Shown here: piece after piece, positions 1-6,770 of the stretch
Numbering within the stretch: position 1 is the stretch's first letter
Layout of the letters: the number at the start of each line of letters is the position of its first letter
NCBI GenBank assembly: GCA_003575245.1
Contig: NMQN01000282.1
Location: forward strand, 1 to 14,168
DNA from: Candidatus Atribacteria bacterium 1244-E10-H5-B2
GTDB lineage: Bacteria > Atribacterota > JS1 > SB-45 > 34-128
Direction of reading: 5' to 3'
Length of the DNA stretch: 14,168 nt
The notes under the pieces: generated by a model
The model's input: only the letters and a program-made list of their open reading frames with translations
Told to the model about the DNA's origin: nothing
Databases searched by the model: none
Translations under genes and position numbers: made by a program

Positions 1-286
1 CGTATAGTATATCGTAAAGAAAAAATATTGTATAGTGTGGAGGGAACTAGCGTGAAGCGTATACATTTGGTTATATAATTGGTTAGTTGGTTAGTATCTC
101 GTTAAGATGGTTGGTTAGTTAGCCGGTTTACTGGTTACCCGGTTTAGAGATTAATGCCAATTCAGTTAACCTTCTAACCAACCGGACAATTATTTTCGGT
201 TGCAAATTTCAAGTAAGGGTGTATTGTACGCTCCTGCTTTTACTAACGACTAACGACTATTCACTATCGACTAGTTAAACGACTAA
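1..286. repeat. Non-coding repeat debris downstream of dnaN
   Basis: No gene is visible here. Positions 79-183 are built from GGTTAG/GGTTAC-type words and hold a divergent copy of the dispersed family called A here (core CCGGTTTACTGGTTA at 123-137, two mismatches from the copies near 5757, 8964 and 10734). A perfect 10-bp inverted repeat joins GGTTGGTTAG (109-118) to CTAACCAACC (174-183). Positions 239-290 are a family B copy (words CTAACGACTA and TATTCACTATCGACTA), which runs into the dnaN stop codon. Positions 1-62 carry family C words (CGTATAG). I see no convincing dnaN terminator. Confidence 0.7.
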
Positions 287-1450
287 TTAATCTGTCCTGA
301 CCGGCATTAAAATATAAGTATAATCCTTGTCTTCGTCTGGTGTAATAATTACCGGATTGAGCGGTTCATTTAATTTTATCATGGTGTTTTCTTTTTTTAT
401 TATCTTTAATACATCTAAAATATAATCAGTGTTAAAAGTTATGGTAATGTCTTCTCCTTTTTTTAAACAAGAAATCTTCTCAGAAGCTTCTCCGGTGCTC
501 GGGCTCTCAGCTTTCAAAATTATTTCGCATCTTTCCTCTTTTTGGTCACCTCTTTCATTAATAGCTTCCATTTTTACCGTATTTAAATCTTCTCTTACAA
601 AAAGAGAAATTCTTTCCATTTTATCCGTAAAATTTTTGGTGTTCACTTTTATTTCGGTTTTAAAGGAATCTGGAATAATCTGGTGATAATCCGGAAATTG
701 CCCTTCTATTAATCGAGAATATATTCTTATACTGTTCTTCTGGCCGTCAGGAAATAAAATAAACAAAATCTGTTTTTCTCCAATTCTGACTTCGGCAAAC
801 ACTTCCTTATTATCTAAAAGGAGTCTGGATAATTCTGAAAGTGCCCGGTATGGAATAATAACTTCTACCCCTTCAGTTAAAAGGCTTTCTATTTTTATCG
901 ACTCAATATTTTTAAGAGCTAATCTATGGCTATCAGTGGTAACTATTTCTATTTTATTATCTATTATTTTAAATAGAGCTCCGTTTAAAAAGGTTCTATT
1001 TTCGTCACGTGATGTAGCGAATATAACTTGCTGAATAGCTTCTTTTAATAATTTTTGGTTCAGTTTAGTTTTGGCTCTTATTTTTATTTCCGGAAAATTA
1101 GAGAATTCTTCTGCGGAAAAACCTAAAATTTTATAATTAGAACTATTTTCTTTAACGGTAGTTATATTATTATCTGAGCATTCTATCTCTATTTTTCCTT
1201 CAGGAAACTTTTTAATCAATTCGCTTATTATTCTGCTGGGGATAACCGTAGAACCGGTCTCAATAACCTGTGCCGGGATATAACAATCTATCCCGATTTC
1301 TAAATCAGTAGCGAATAGATGGACTTTATTGTCCTCATTCGCTTCAAAAAGTATTCCGTTGTAGATGGGGAGTCCAATTCTACTGGATATTCCCTTTTGT
1401 ACTGTTTGGATACCGTGTAATAAACTTTCTTGAGAACAGATAATCTTCAT
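287..1450 (-). CDS. dnaN: DNA polymerase III beta subunit (sliding clamp)
   Basis: The ring-shaped processivity clamp encircles DNA, tethers the replicative polymerase and serves as a docking platform for other replication and repair proteins. The 387-residue product shows the three-domain layout. The N-domain opens with MKIICSQESLLHGIQ. The stretch SRLIEGQFPDYHQIIP (245-260), typical of the second-to-third domain junction, is intact. The C-terminus YILMPVRTD matches the family's usual end. It is slightly longer than usual, and I infer a small charged insert near residues 298-307 (NERGDQKEER) in domain III. The start is ATG with a strong AAAGGAG at 1458-1464, seven bases upstream. It lies downstream of dnaA on the same strand, as in most bacteria, after a 232-bp gap. 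Confidence 0.97.
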   Translation of the reverse strand: MKIICSQESLLHGIQTVQKGISSRIGLPIYNGILFEANEDNKVHLFATDLEIGIDCYIPAQVIETGSTVIPSRIISELIKKFPEGKIEIECSDNNITTVKENSSNYKILGFSAEEFSNFPEIKIRAKTKLNQKLLKEAIQQVIFATSRDENRTFLNGALFKIIDNKIEIVTTDSHRLALKNIESIKIESLLTEGVEVIIPYRALSELSRLLLDNKEVFAEVRIGEKQILFILFPDGQKNSIRIYSRLIEGQFPDYHQIIPDSFKTEIKVNTKNFTDKMERISLFVREDLNTVKMEAINERGDQKEERCEIILKAESPSTGEASEKISCLKKGEDITITFNTDYILDVLKIIKKENTMIKLNEPLNPVIITPDEDKDYTYILMPVRTD

Positions 1451-1491
1451 ATTTTTACTCCTTTACTCTAAATAATTAAATAAAGATATAG

Positions 1492-1509
1492 TATTATTAG
1501 TAGTAGTAT
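1492..1509 (+). other. TAG-triplet run, possible DnaA-trio (origin unwinding) element
   Basis: Three consecutive TAG triplets (1498-1506) are flanked by TAT-type triplets. DnaA-trios are read 3'-(G/A)A(T/A)-5', so TAG on the plus strand fits. AT-rich sequence lies on the 5' side (1465-1496). On the 3' side are a GGGG cluster (1520-1523) and a perfect DnaA box at 1562-1570. In Bacillus subtilis the unwinding element is also between dnaA and dnaN. Against it, the box is about 50 bp from the triplets, whereas known elements have it almost adjacent. Confidence 0.35.
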
Positions 1510-1561
1510 TGTTGAAATTGGGGAAAGAAAAACAAATCTTAATATTTTATTATAAACATCC

Positions 1562-1570
1562 TGTGGATAA
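1562..1570 (-). promoter_or_regulatory. DnaA box (perfect TTATCCACA)
   Basis: TGTGGATAA on the plus strand is the exact complement of the consensus TTATCCACA. It lies in the dnaA-dnaN gap. On the minus strand a TATAAT (plus 1549-1554) follows directly downstream, so DnaA bound here might also affect dnaN transcription. That last point is inference. Confidence 0.8.
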
Positions 1571-1666
1571 AACTAGGGATAAAGTTTTTAAATATTAACA
1601 AATTCCCCATTTTTTATTTCCAATTAAAAAAAATATCTAACAACTGAAAGTTTTAAACATATTATT

Positions 1667-1692
1667 AAAAGGTTATTAACAATTAACCTTTT
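1667..1692 (-). terminator. Weak hairpin at the dnaA 3' end
   Basis: AAAAGGTTA (1667-1675) and TAACCTTTT (1684-1692) form a perfect 9-bp stem across the dnaA stop codon. On the dnaA strand no clear U-run follows, and the stem is AT-rich, so termination may be weak or absent and dnaN may be partly cotranscribed with dnaA. Confidence 0.25.
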
Positions 1693-3044
1693 CTAATATT
1701 TAAACTTAAATTATCTATAATATCTTTAAAACCCTTATCTTTATTAATTTTATTTTTAATTTTAGTGTAAGAATGAATAATGGTGGTATGGTCTCTTCTA
1801 CCAAAGGCTTCCCCTATTGAAGTTAGTGACAGATCGGTTAATTCCCGGGAGAGATAAATAGCCACCTGTCTGGCCAAAACAACATCTTTAGTCCTTTTTT
1901 TAGATAATAAAGAATTAACTTTAATAGTATAATAATCTGTTACCGTTTTTTGAATCTGACCAATAGAAATCTTTTTATTTTCTAAAGGGATAATATCTTT
2001 TAATATATCCTGGGCTAAAGAAACAGATAATTCCTTTTTAGTGAAAGTAGAAAAGGCAACTAATTTAGTTAAAGCTCCTTCTAATTGTCTGATATTAGAA
2101 GGAATTTTCTCGGCGATAAAGTCGATTGCTTCAGCAGGCACATTTAAATTTTCTGCCTGGGCCTTTTTTCTTAAAATAGCAATACGGGTCTCGAAATCAG
2201 GAGGCTGGATATCAGTTATTAATCCCCATTCAAAACGAGAGATTAAGCGATTTTCTAAAGTAGGAATATCTTTTGGGGGCCGGTCACTGGTGATTACTAT
2301 TTGTTTATTAGAATCATACAAAGTATTGAAGGTATGGAAAAATTCTTCCTGGGTCCTCTCTTTCCCGGCCAAAAACTGTATGTCATCGATTAATAGCACG
2401 TCTACACTGCGGTATTTATCACGGAATGCAACAGTACGGTCATCCCTTATAGAATCAATCATCTCGTTAGTGAATTTTTCCGAAGATATATACAAAACTT
2501 TAATTTTACCTTTTTGTTGCGTAATGTATCTACCAATGGCCTGTATTAGATGAGTTTTACCCAAGCCTACTCCCCCATATACAAATAAAGGGTTGTAAGA
2601 TTTAGAGGGAGATTGAGCTACTGCAAGGCAGGCAGCGTGGGCAAAGCGGTTACCGTCCCCCACCACAAAACTATCGAAAGTGTATTTTGGGGTTAAAACA
2701 AGTTTATTGTCTTTTGAAAAAGGCTCTGCTTTTTTTATGTTCTTTTTGGAGTGAGGGGTAGAGTGAGCAGGAGTGGAAGATTTTTGATCAGCTGTTCTAA
2801 ACTCTATTTTTAAATTGTCATCTGAGCCAAGAGTCCTTTTAAGAACATCCTTAATAAAGGCGGTATAATGTTTTTCTAACCAATCTTTGCAAAAGTCGCC
2901 GGGGACAGAAAGTATCAACTCGTTTTCATCGAATTTTACAACTTTTGTTTGGCTGAACCAGCTATTATAAGCCTGGGGGCTCAATTCTTCTTTAATTGTT
3001 TCCAAAATTTTATTCCACAGTTCTTCAATCTCTGCAAACTCCAT
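1683..3044 (-). CDS. dnaA: Chromosomal replication initiator protein DnaA
   Basis: This AAA+ ATPase binds DnaA boxes, opens the origin and helps load the replicative helicase; it also regulates transcription. In the 453-residue product, domain I (about 1-85) contains the usual LWNKILETIKEELSPQAYNSWF start. A short, Ser/Lys-rich domain II linker covers about 86-118. Domain III carries Walker A GGVGLGKT (157-164) and Walker B LLIDDIQF (217-224), with sensor-region motifs near ENRLISRFEWGL. Domain IV ends with the box-recognition signature RRDHTTIIHS (416-425). The length is ordinary and all key motifs are intact. The ATG start has an AAGGTG ribosome-binding site at 3052-3057. It is transcribed divergently from rpmH, with the likely origin between them. 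Autoregulation is plausible because a DnaA box lies upstream (3199-3207). Confidence 0.98.
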   Translation of the reverse strand: MEFAEIEELWNKILETIKEELSPQAYNSWFSQTKVVKFDENELILSVPGDFCKDWLEKHYTAFIKDVLKRTLGSDDNLKIEFRTADQKSSTPAHSTPHSKKNIKKAEPFSKDNKLVLTPKYTFDSFVVGDGNRFAHAACLAVAQSPSKSYNPLFVYGGVGLGKTHLIQAIGRYITQQKGKIKVLYISSEKFTNEMIDSIRDDRTVAFRDKYRSVDVLLIDDIQFLAGKERTQEEFFHTFNTLYDSNKQIVITSDRPPKDIPTLENRLISRFEWGLITDIQPPDFETRIAILRKKAQAENLNVPAEAIDFIAEKIPSNIRQLEGALTKLVAFSTFTKKELSVSLAQDILKDIIPLENKKISIGQIQKTVTDYYTIKVNSLLSKKRTKDVVLARQVAIYLSRELTDLSLTSIGEAFGRRDHTTIIHSYTKIKNKINKDKGFKDIIDNLSLNIRKG

Positions 3045-3090
3045 ATATATACACCTTCCCGTACAATTAAATATTTTTTATCCGAATTTG

Positions 3091-3119
3091 ATTATAAAAG
3101 TTTTATAGAGTGAAAAAGA
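3091..3119 (-). promoter_or_regulatory. dnaA: Possible dnaA promoter
   Basis: On the minus strand a perfect TATAAT -10 (plus 3091-3096) lies about 47 bases upstream of the dnaA start codon. No good -35 is found at the right distance (TCTTTT at 17-bp spacing), so the call rests on the -10 alone. Confidence 0.4.
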
Positions 3120-3198
3120 GTTATCAAACTATAAACTATTTGCGAAAACCTATAGGTTATGGGGGTTTTATGAATTTTCCCCAAAGTTAACAGCTGTC

Positions 3199-3207
3199 TG
3201 TGGAAAA
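3199..3207 (-). promoter_or_regulatory. DnaA box TTTTCCACA
   Basis: TGTGGAAAA on the plus strand fits the relaxed consensus TTWTNCACA on the minus strand. It lies about 155 bp upstream of dnaA, at the edge of the AT-rich block. Confidence 0.7.
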
Positions 3208-3336
3208 CCCCAGGAGAGTTTTTTTATTAAATTTTAACATTTTCCTCGAAAAAATAAACTTTAATACTTTATTTATAGATTGCTAAACAGCTAAAATTAA
3301 AGGACTTAAAGAAGTTATTAACAGTTTATTAACATC

Positions 3337-3345
3337 TGTGGACAA
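3337..3345 (-). promoter_or_regulatory. DnaA box TTGTCCACA (one mismatch)
   Basis: TGTGGACAA on the plus strand differs from the perfect box at one position. It follows the repeated TTATTAAC words (3316-3333) and has the same orientation as the box at 3199. Confidence 0.65.
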
Positions 3346-3381
3346 CTTGGGTGAAAATGCAATTTATTTTATACTTATAAT

Positions 3382-3415
3382 AGCAAAAATATTTTTATTA
3401 AGCAAAAATATTTTT
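3382..3415. repeat. 15-bp direct repeat in the origin AT-rich zone
   Basis: AGCAAAAATATTTTT occurs exactly at 3382-3396 and 3401-3415, 19 bp apart. Each unit contains the perfect palindrome AAAAATATTTTT. The position next to DnaA boxes suggests part of a DNA-unwinding element, which is inference. Confidence 0.8.
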
Positions 3416-3625
3416 CCGCGTTAACTGGGGGCGGGAAGGCAGCTGACAAACAAAGTTTACATATCTACCCGGAACAGAGAGCTTTAAAGGCGAAAATAAA
3501 ATTTCGGGATTCTCCCGTTAGTCTAAACTTTAGTGAGGTAGTTAGATAAAAAGAAGAATACTACTTTATTTGTATTTTTCTCTTTCTTAACTCGATACTC
3601 GATACTATATACTTTCCCCATAAGC

Positions 3626-3655
3626 TTGACATTTAGAGTATATTAAAGATATAAT
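3626..3655 (+). promoter_or_regulatory. rpmH: rpmH operon promoter (sigma-70 type)
   Basis: TTGACA (3626-3631) and TATAAT (3650-3655) are both perfect hexamers, 18 bp apart. Transcription should start near 3662, giving a leader of about 48 bases before rpmH. This is the strongest promoter seen in the window, as expected for a ribosomal-protein operon. Confidence 0.88.
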
Positions 3656-3679
3656 TTTCATTGAATTTTAAATTCTACA

Positions 3680-3688
3680 TTTTTCACA
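3680..3688 (+). promoter_or_regulatory. DnaA box TTTTTCACA in the rpmH leader
   Basis: It fits TTWTNCACA on the plus strand and lies just downstream of the rpmH promoter, opposite in orientation to the boxes at 3199 and 3337. A T-rich chance match is possible. Confidence 0.45.
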
Positions 3689-3709
3689 AAGAAAGAGAGA
3701 GCCAGTTAA

Positions 3710-3850
3710 ATGAAGCGGACCTATCAACCAAACACCAGAAAAAAACTGAAAGTACATGGATTTCGTCAAAGAATGAGTACTAAAGCCGGCCGTGTGATAT
3801 TAAAGAGAAGGCGTTTAAAAGGGCGTAAGCGTCTTACGGTATCCGGATAA
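3710..3850 (+). CDS. rpmH: 50S ribosomal protein L34
   Basis: This very basic 46-residue protein of the large ribosomal subunit begins [22 protein letters not shown] and continues [20 protein letters not shown], the near-invariant L34 pattern. The length is ordinary. The start is ATG, and only a weak purine-rich site (GAGAG, 3694-3699) precedes it. It is the first gene of the operon driven from 3626-3655, and rnpA follows after 26 bases, the classic pairing that couples ribosome and RNase P production. Confidence 0.98.
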   Translation: MKRTYQPNTRKKLKVHGFRQRMSTKAGRVILKRRRLKGRKRLTVSG

Positions 3851-3876
3851 TTAATTTTATAAACATAAGAGGAATT

Positions 3877-4209
3877 TTGATAAAGAGAAAATTGTCAAAA
3901 ACCAGTGAATTTAAGAAGGTTTTTTCGGAAGGCAGAAGAACCGAAGACAAGAATTTAATAATATTTATTTTAAAAAACGATTATGATTTTAACCGATTGG
4001 GGATAGTAGTAAAAAAAGAGACAGGAAAGGCAGTAGTTCGAAATAAGATAAAAAGACGGCTAAAAGAAGCAAGCCGATTGCTAAACAAGAAATTACTTCC
4101 AGGATATGATATAATCGTACAGACCAAAAACAATATTAGGGAATCAAACTATTTCGAGACATATCATGATTTAGAAAGCCTTTTTGATAAAGGGAGATTG
4201 TTTTTATAA
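3877..4209 (+). CDS. rnpA: Ribonuclease P protein component
   Basis: This small basic protein assists the RNase P RNA in removing tRNA 5' leaders. The 110-residue product has the family signature AVVRNKIKRRLKE (52-64), which holds the RNR-type RNA-binding residues R55, N56, K57 and R60-R61. An N-terminal part (KTSEFKKVFSEGRR) fits RnpA and the length is ordinary. The start is TTG at 3877 after AAGAGG (3867-3872); the spacing is short, but no ATG fits. Another TTG at 3892 is possible and would lose only five residues. It lies 26 bases after rpmH and is surely cotranscribed. The catalytic RNA gene is not in this window. Confidence 0.95.
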   Translation: MIKRKLSKTSEFKKVFSEGRRTEDKNLIIFILKNDYDFNRLGIVVKKETGKAVVRNKIKRRLKEASRLLNKKLLPGYDIIVQTKNNIRESNYFETYHDLESLFDKGRLFL

Positions 4210-4225
4210 AAAAGAAGCAGCAAAC

Positions 4226-4232
4226 AGGAGGT
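4226..4232 (+). promoter_or_regulatory. Orphan Shine-Dalgarno-like AGGAGGT
   Basis: A near-perfect ribosome-binding sequence lies in the rnpA-yidD gap with no start codon at a usable distance. The nearest ATG (4256) opens a 10-codon reading frame and is 23 bases away. yidD has its own AAGGA at 4298-4302. It may be a relic of a shifted start. Confidence 0.4.
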
Positions 4233-4306
4233 TTAAACCAATATAAAGAAAATCTATGCTCTTTCTTAAAGAAAAGAAGAAGCAATAGGTCTTTGTTAAG
4301 GATTTT

Positions 4307-4555
4307 ATGAATAAAATAATTATTTTACTAATAAGTTTTTATCAAAAATATATATCCCCTTTAAAACCTGCCACCTGTAGGTTTTATCCTACCTGTTCCG
4401 AATATGCCACACAGGCCCTAAAAAAATACGGCTTTTTAAAAGGTTTGCGGCTTTCTGCGGGGAGGGTATTGCGCTGCCACCCCTTTAGCTCGGGAGGCTA
4501 TGATCCCCTTCCCGATTATTCGGGGGTTTGTGCACATTGTGCACATAAAAAATAA
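4307..4555 (+). CDS. yidD: Membrane protein insertion efficiency factor YidD
   Basis: This small membrane-associated protein is thought to help YidC insert inner-membrane proteins. The 82-residue product shows the complete family pattern: an N-terminal amphipathic or hydrophobic stretch ([19 protein letters not shown]), the Cys-containing [11 protein letters not shown] (24-34) and [16 protein letters not shown] (55-70). The ATG start has AAGGA four bases upstream. The gene sits between rnpA and yidC as in many bacteria. The C-terminus has a small codon duplication giving CAHCAH, encoded by two copies of TGTGCACAT. I infer no metal site from this alone. Confidence 0.96.
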   Translation: MNKIIILLISFYQKYISPLKPATCRFYPTCSEYATQALKKYGFLKGLRLSAGRVLRCHPFSSGGYDPLPDYSGVCAHCAHKK

Positions 4556-4630
4556 CACATAATACGACAATATAAATAAAATAAAGATAATAGAAGAAAA
4601 ACAAAAAAACAAAAAGATAAAGGAGAAAAT

Positions 4631-5554
4631 ATGTGGAGTTCTTTAATCACGCTGGTCACTAAACTGTTAACAGTGCTCTATGGTTTTACCCACAATTATG
4701 GAGTTGCTATTATATTACTAACTATTTTTATTAGGTTAATCTTGTATCCCTTAATGCAGAAACAGATGGTTTCCATGAGGGAGATGCAGAAAATCCAGCC
4801 TTTAATGAAAGCGGTACAGGAGAAATATAAGAACGACAAGGAAAGTTTAAACAAGGAGTTAATGGCTTTGTACAAGGAACATAAAGTCAATCCTATGGGC
4901 GGATGTTTGCCTTTGTTAATTCAAATGCCCATATTAATCCTGCTCTTCCAGACCTTAAGAGTGTTTAAATATCATATTCCTAACACCGAAATAATAAACG
5001 GTGGATTTTTATGGATTGCCAATCAAGTTGAAATTTTAAAAGATGGCTTACCCGTAATTGTGGGGGGATTGGCTGCTCCAGAGCAGTTAATTGGTTTAGG
5101 TGGTGGAATTTTTGGAATAGAGCATATTGGGATATTGCCTTTTTTAGTAGGAGGCTCAATGTATATTCAACAAAAGATGACCTCCCCCGGTGCTGCCGCA
5201 GGCAAAGGCGGAGGGTCTGGCGAACAGACTCAAAAGATGATGACCATCATGATGCCCTTAATGATTGGATTTATGAGCTTCAGCCTGCCTTCTGGTTTAA
5301 CCTTGTACTGGTTTACCTCTACTCTTTTAGGAATTGGCCAGCAATACCTGATTAACAAAAAAGCACCTGTAATAGCCGAAGCCCCAAAAGAAATTGTTTT
5401 GGGTAAAGGAGAGAAACCAACTGACAAAAAACCGGAGAAACCGGTGTCTCTTAAAGAAGAACCCTGGATCCCGGGTTATGAAGGAACAGGCGTAGGAAAC
5501 CCCTCCGGAGGCAAGACAAAAACTAAAAAATATAAAAAAGGCAAAAGAAGATAA
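4631..5554 (+). CDS. yidC: Membrane protein insertase YidC/Oxa1, short form
   Basis: YidC inserts and folds inner-membrane proteins, alone or with the Sec translocon. The 307-residue product lacks the large periplasmic domain of proteobacterial YidC and begins almost directly with the first conserved membrane segment. The conserved arginine is R35 in IFIRLILYPL. The coiled cytoplasmic hairpin follows (about 43-88), then the NPMGGCLPLLIQMPILILLFQ segment (87-107). Hydrophobic segments also lie near 163-180 and 205-240. Two Gly-rich loops stand out (about 144-162 and 187-198). The tail (241-307) is Lys/Pro-rich and ends KKYKKGKRR, suited to ribosome contact. No lipobox cysteine is seen. The ATG start has AAAGGAG five bases upstream, after a 75-base purine-rich gap from yidD. 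Confidence 0.96.
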   Translation: MWSSLITLVTKLLTVLYGFTHNYGVAIILLTIFIRLILYPLMQKQMVSMREMQKIQPLMKAVQEKYKNDKESLNKELMALYKEHKVNPMGGCLPLLIQMPILILLFQTLRVFKYHIPNTEIINGGFLWIANQVEILKDGLPVIVGGLAAPEQLIGLGGGIFGIEHIGILPFLVGGSMYIQQKMTSPGAAAGKGGGSGEQTQKMMTIMMPLMIGFMSFSLPSGLTLYWFTSTLLGIGQQYLINKKAPVIAEAPKEIVLGKGEKPTDKKPEKPVSLKEEPWIPGYEGTGVGNPSGGKTKTKKYKKGKRR

Positions 5555-5911
5555 ATTAGTCATTTAATACTCGTTAGCGAATAAACCTAGCTTGGAGCGT
5601 ATAGCGTATAGCGTATAGGCGCGGGTAATAAGTGTAAGAAAAACACAAAATACAGGACTCGAATTGAAAGTGCATTTAGTATATATAGCATGCAGTACAG
5701 AGCAAAAAAAATACAGAAAACAGACGCAAAATAATATGGCTAATCAATCTTTGTCCTAACTGGTAAACCGGCTAACTGGCTAACAGGGTAACTCCAACTA
5801 GCTAACCAGTTAACCAAGTAACCAACTAACGAATCAAAGGATACAATTAAATCAAAGATGAATATTTTATCCAACTGCATTACACCAGAATTATAAATCT
5901 AAAGTTTAGAC
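5555..5911. repeat. Repeat-filled yidC-jag gap (families A and C)
   Basis: No gene is visible. Positions 5594-5617 carry a family C tandem of GCGTATA. Positions 5731-5830 hold a family A copy on the minus strand (core complement 5757-5771), followed by degenerate CTAACCAGTTAACC-type words. I see neither a clear yidC terminator nor a convincing jag promoter. Confidence 0.7.
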
Positions 5912-6436
5912 ATGAAAGAGGGAACAGATTTGGAAAACATCAATGACTTTGAATTAAATCTTCAAGAAAAAGCTAAAATAACTCTGGAAAAAATAGTAAA
6001 TTTTATCACAGAGGACGGAGAAATACAGGTAATTAACAACGAAGAGGTTAATACAATTGTTTTAGGAATAAAAACCTCTAATCCCGGAGTATTGATTGGA
6101 AGACATGGACATACTCTTGATGCCCTTCAATATATTGTTAACATTATAGCTAATAAAGAAATCGAAGAACCTGAAAGAAAAAAAATAATAGTTGATATCG
6201 AAGGTTATAAGGAAAGAAGAGAAGATATTGTTTCCAAATACGCTCATGAAAAAGCAGAAATAGTGAAAAAAACAGGAAAAAAGATTGCTCTTTGTTATAT
6301 GAATGCGGTGGAAAGAAGAATTGTTCATCTTGTTTTACAGGAAGAGCCCCTGATAGCCACTTATAGTGAAGGGACAGAGCCTTTTAGAAAAGTCATTATA
6401 GCCCCAAAAGAAAACGAAAACAATACAGAAGAATAA
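5912..6436 (+). CDS. jag: KhpB/Jag RNA-binding protein (KH and R3H domains)
   Basis: Jag/KhpB proteins bind RNA and, in Gram-positives, act with KhpA on cell elongation and division. In the 174-residue product a KH domain covers about 38-100 with the GxxG loop GRHG at 63-66. An R3H domain covers about 105-166, with R135-x3-H139 followed by PLIATYSEGTEPFRKVIIAPK. The N-terminal Jag-N domain of many homologues is absent, so this is a short form. The ATG at 5912 has no ribosome-binding site. A TTG at 5930 (LENINDF) has AGAGGGA at 5917-5923 with good spacing and may be the true start, giving 168 residues. The position after yidC is conserved, but here a 357-bp gap separates them. A strong terminator follows. 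Confidence 0.93.
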   Translation: MKEGTDLENINDFELNLQEKAKITLEKIVNFITEDGEIQVINNEEVNTIVLGIKTSNPGVLIGRHGHTLDALQYIVNIIANKEIEEPERKKIIVDIEGYKERREDIVSKYAHEKAEIVKKTGKKIALCYMNAVERRIVHLVLQEEPLIATYSEGTEPFRKVIIAPKENENNTEE

Positions 6437-6451
6437 TAAAGAATTATCAGC

Positions 6452-6509
6452 AAGCATAAAAAGTTAGATATTATCCCCAGGATGAATATTGATCTTTTTA
6501 TGCTTTTTT
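6452..6509 (+). terminator. Intrinsic terminator of jag
   Basis: AAGCATAAAAAG (6452-6463) pairs perfectly with CTTTTTATGCTT (6494-6505) and is followed by a T-run to 6509. A smaller inner hairpin (ATCC/GGAT, 6473-6483) lies in the loop. It starts 16 bases after the jag stop codon. Confidence 0.85.
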
Positions 6510-6535
6510 GTTATTAGTATTTAATATGATATTAT
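6508..6535 (+). promoter_or_regulatory. Possible promoter after the jag terminator
   Basis: TTGTTA (6508-6513) and TATTAT (6530-6535) are spaced by 16 bp. Neither hexamer is perfect. If used, it would start transcription near 6542, just ahead of a second terminator-like hairpin. Confidence 0.35.
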
Positions 6536-6548
6536 ATCGTGAAGAAAG

Positions 6549-6596
6549 AAGGAGTCAGATACTAGAAGTAATTGAAACTGACTATCTCCTTTTTTT
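6549..6596 (+). terminator. Second terminator-like hairpin
   Basis: AAGGAG (6549-6554) pairs with CTCCTT (6586-6591), and inner TCAG (6555-6558) with CTGA (6578-6581), leaving a 4-base bulge. A run of seven T (6590-6596) follows. It may end a short RNA started near 6542, back up the jag terminator, or attenuate transcription towards mnmE. Confidence 0.55.
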
Positions 6597-6760
6597 GTAT
6601 TGCGAACGACCGTAGGGAGTGCGGCAATCTCGTATATAGTCTATAGCGTATATAGTGAAAAACGAAAGGCGCAAAACTGAATTCGTATCTCGTATCCCGT
6701 GAAGAAAATAGAATGAAGAAGCAAGGAGACAGAATAAATTCGTATTGCGTATTGCCCTGC
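6597..6760. repeat. Family C repeat copy in the jag-mnmE gap
   Basis: Positions 6631-6755 resemble 8811-8930 over more than 100 bp. Both have words like ATAGTGAAAAACGAAAGGCG, then AAAACT(G/A)AATTCGTATCTCG, a purine-rich GGAG/CAGAATA part and TTGCGTATTGCG. The preceding 6598-6630 resembles a palindrome-derived sequence dispersed in many bacterial genomes. No gene is supported. Confidence 0.65.
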
Positions 6761-6770
6761 GCCCCTACTT

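Larger units (their letters stand above)
3045..3660. other. Candidate oriC region between dnaA and rpmH
   Basis: This long gene-free stretch contains DnaA boxes (3199-3207, 3337-3345; another at 3680-3688 lies just beyond), a very AT-rich block (3211-3415) and repeated TTATTAAC words at 3316 and 3326. It also holds a 15-bp direct repeat (3382-3415) followed by a GC cluster (about 3425-3439). dnaA/dnaN point left and all following genes point right, so replication forks leaving here would run codirectionally with every gene in the window. That favours this as the origin or its main DnaA-loading half. Confidence 0.65.

Noticed and set aside
79..183. Array-like GGTTAG repeats, considered as a CRISPR
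   Set aside because: Units are 8-10 bp, degenerate and without spacers of constant length; no cas genes are present.
2041..2553. 170-codon plus-strand frame inside dnaA
   Set aside because: Shadow of dnaA on the opposite strand, without recognisable domains.
3079..3087. TTATCCGAA-like sequence upstream of dnaA
   Set aside because: Two mismatches in the essential CACA part of the DnaA box.
4256..4288. Ten-codon ATG frame after the orphan Shine-Dalgarno
   Set aside because: The ribosome-binding site is 23 bases away and the peptide is too short and Lys-rich to support a gene.
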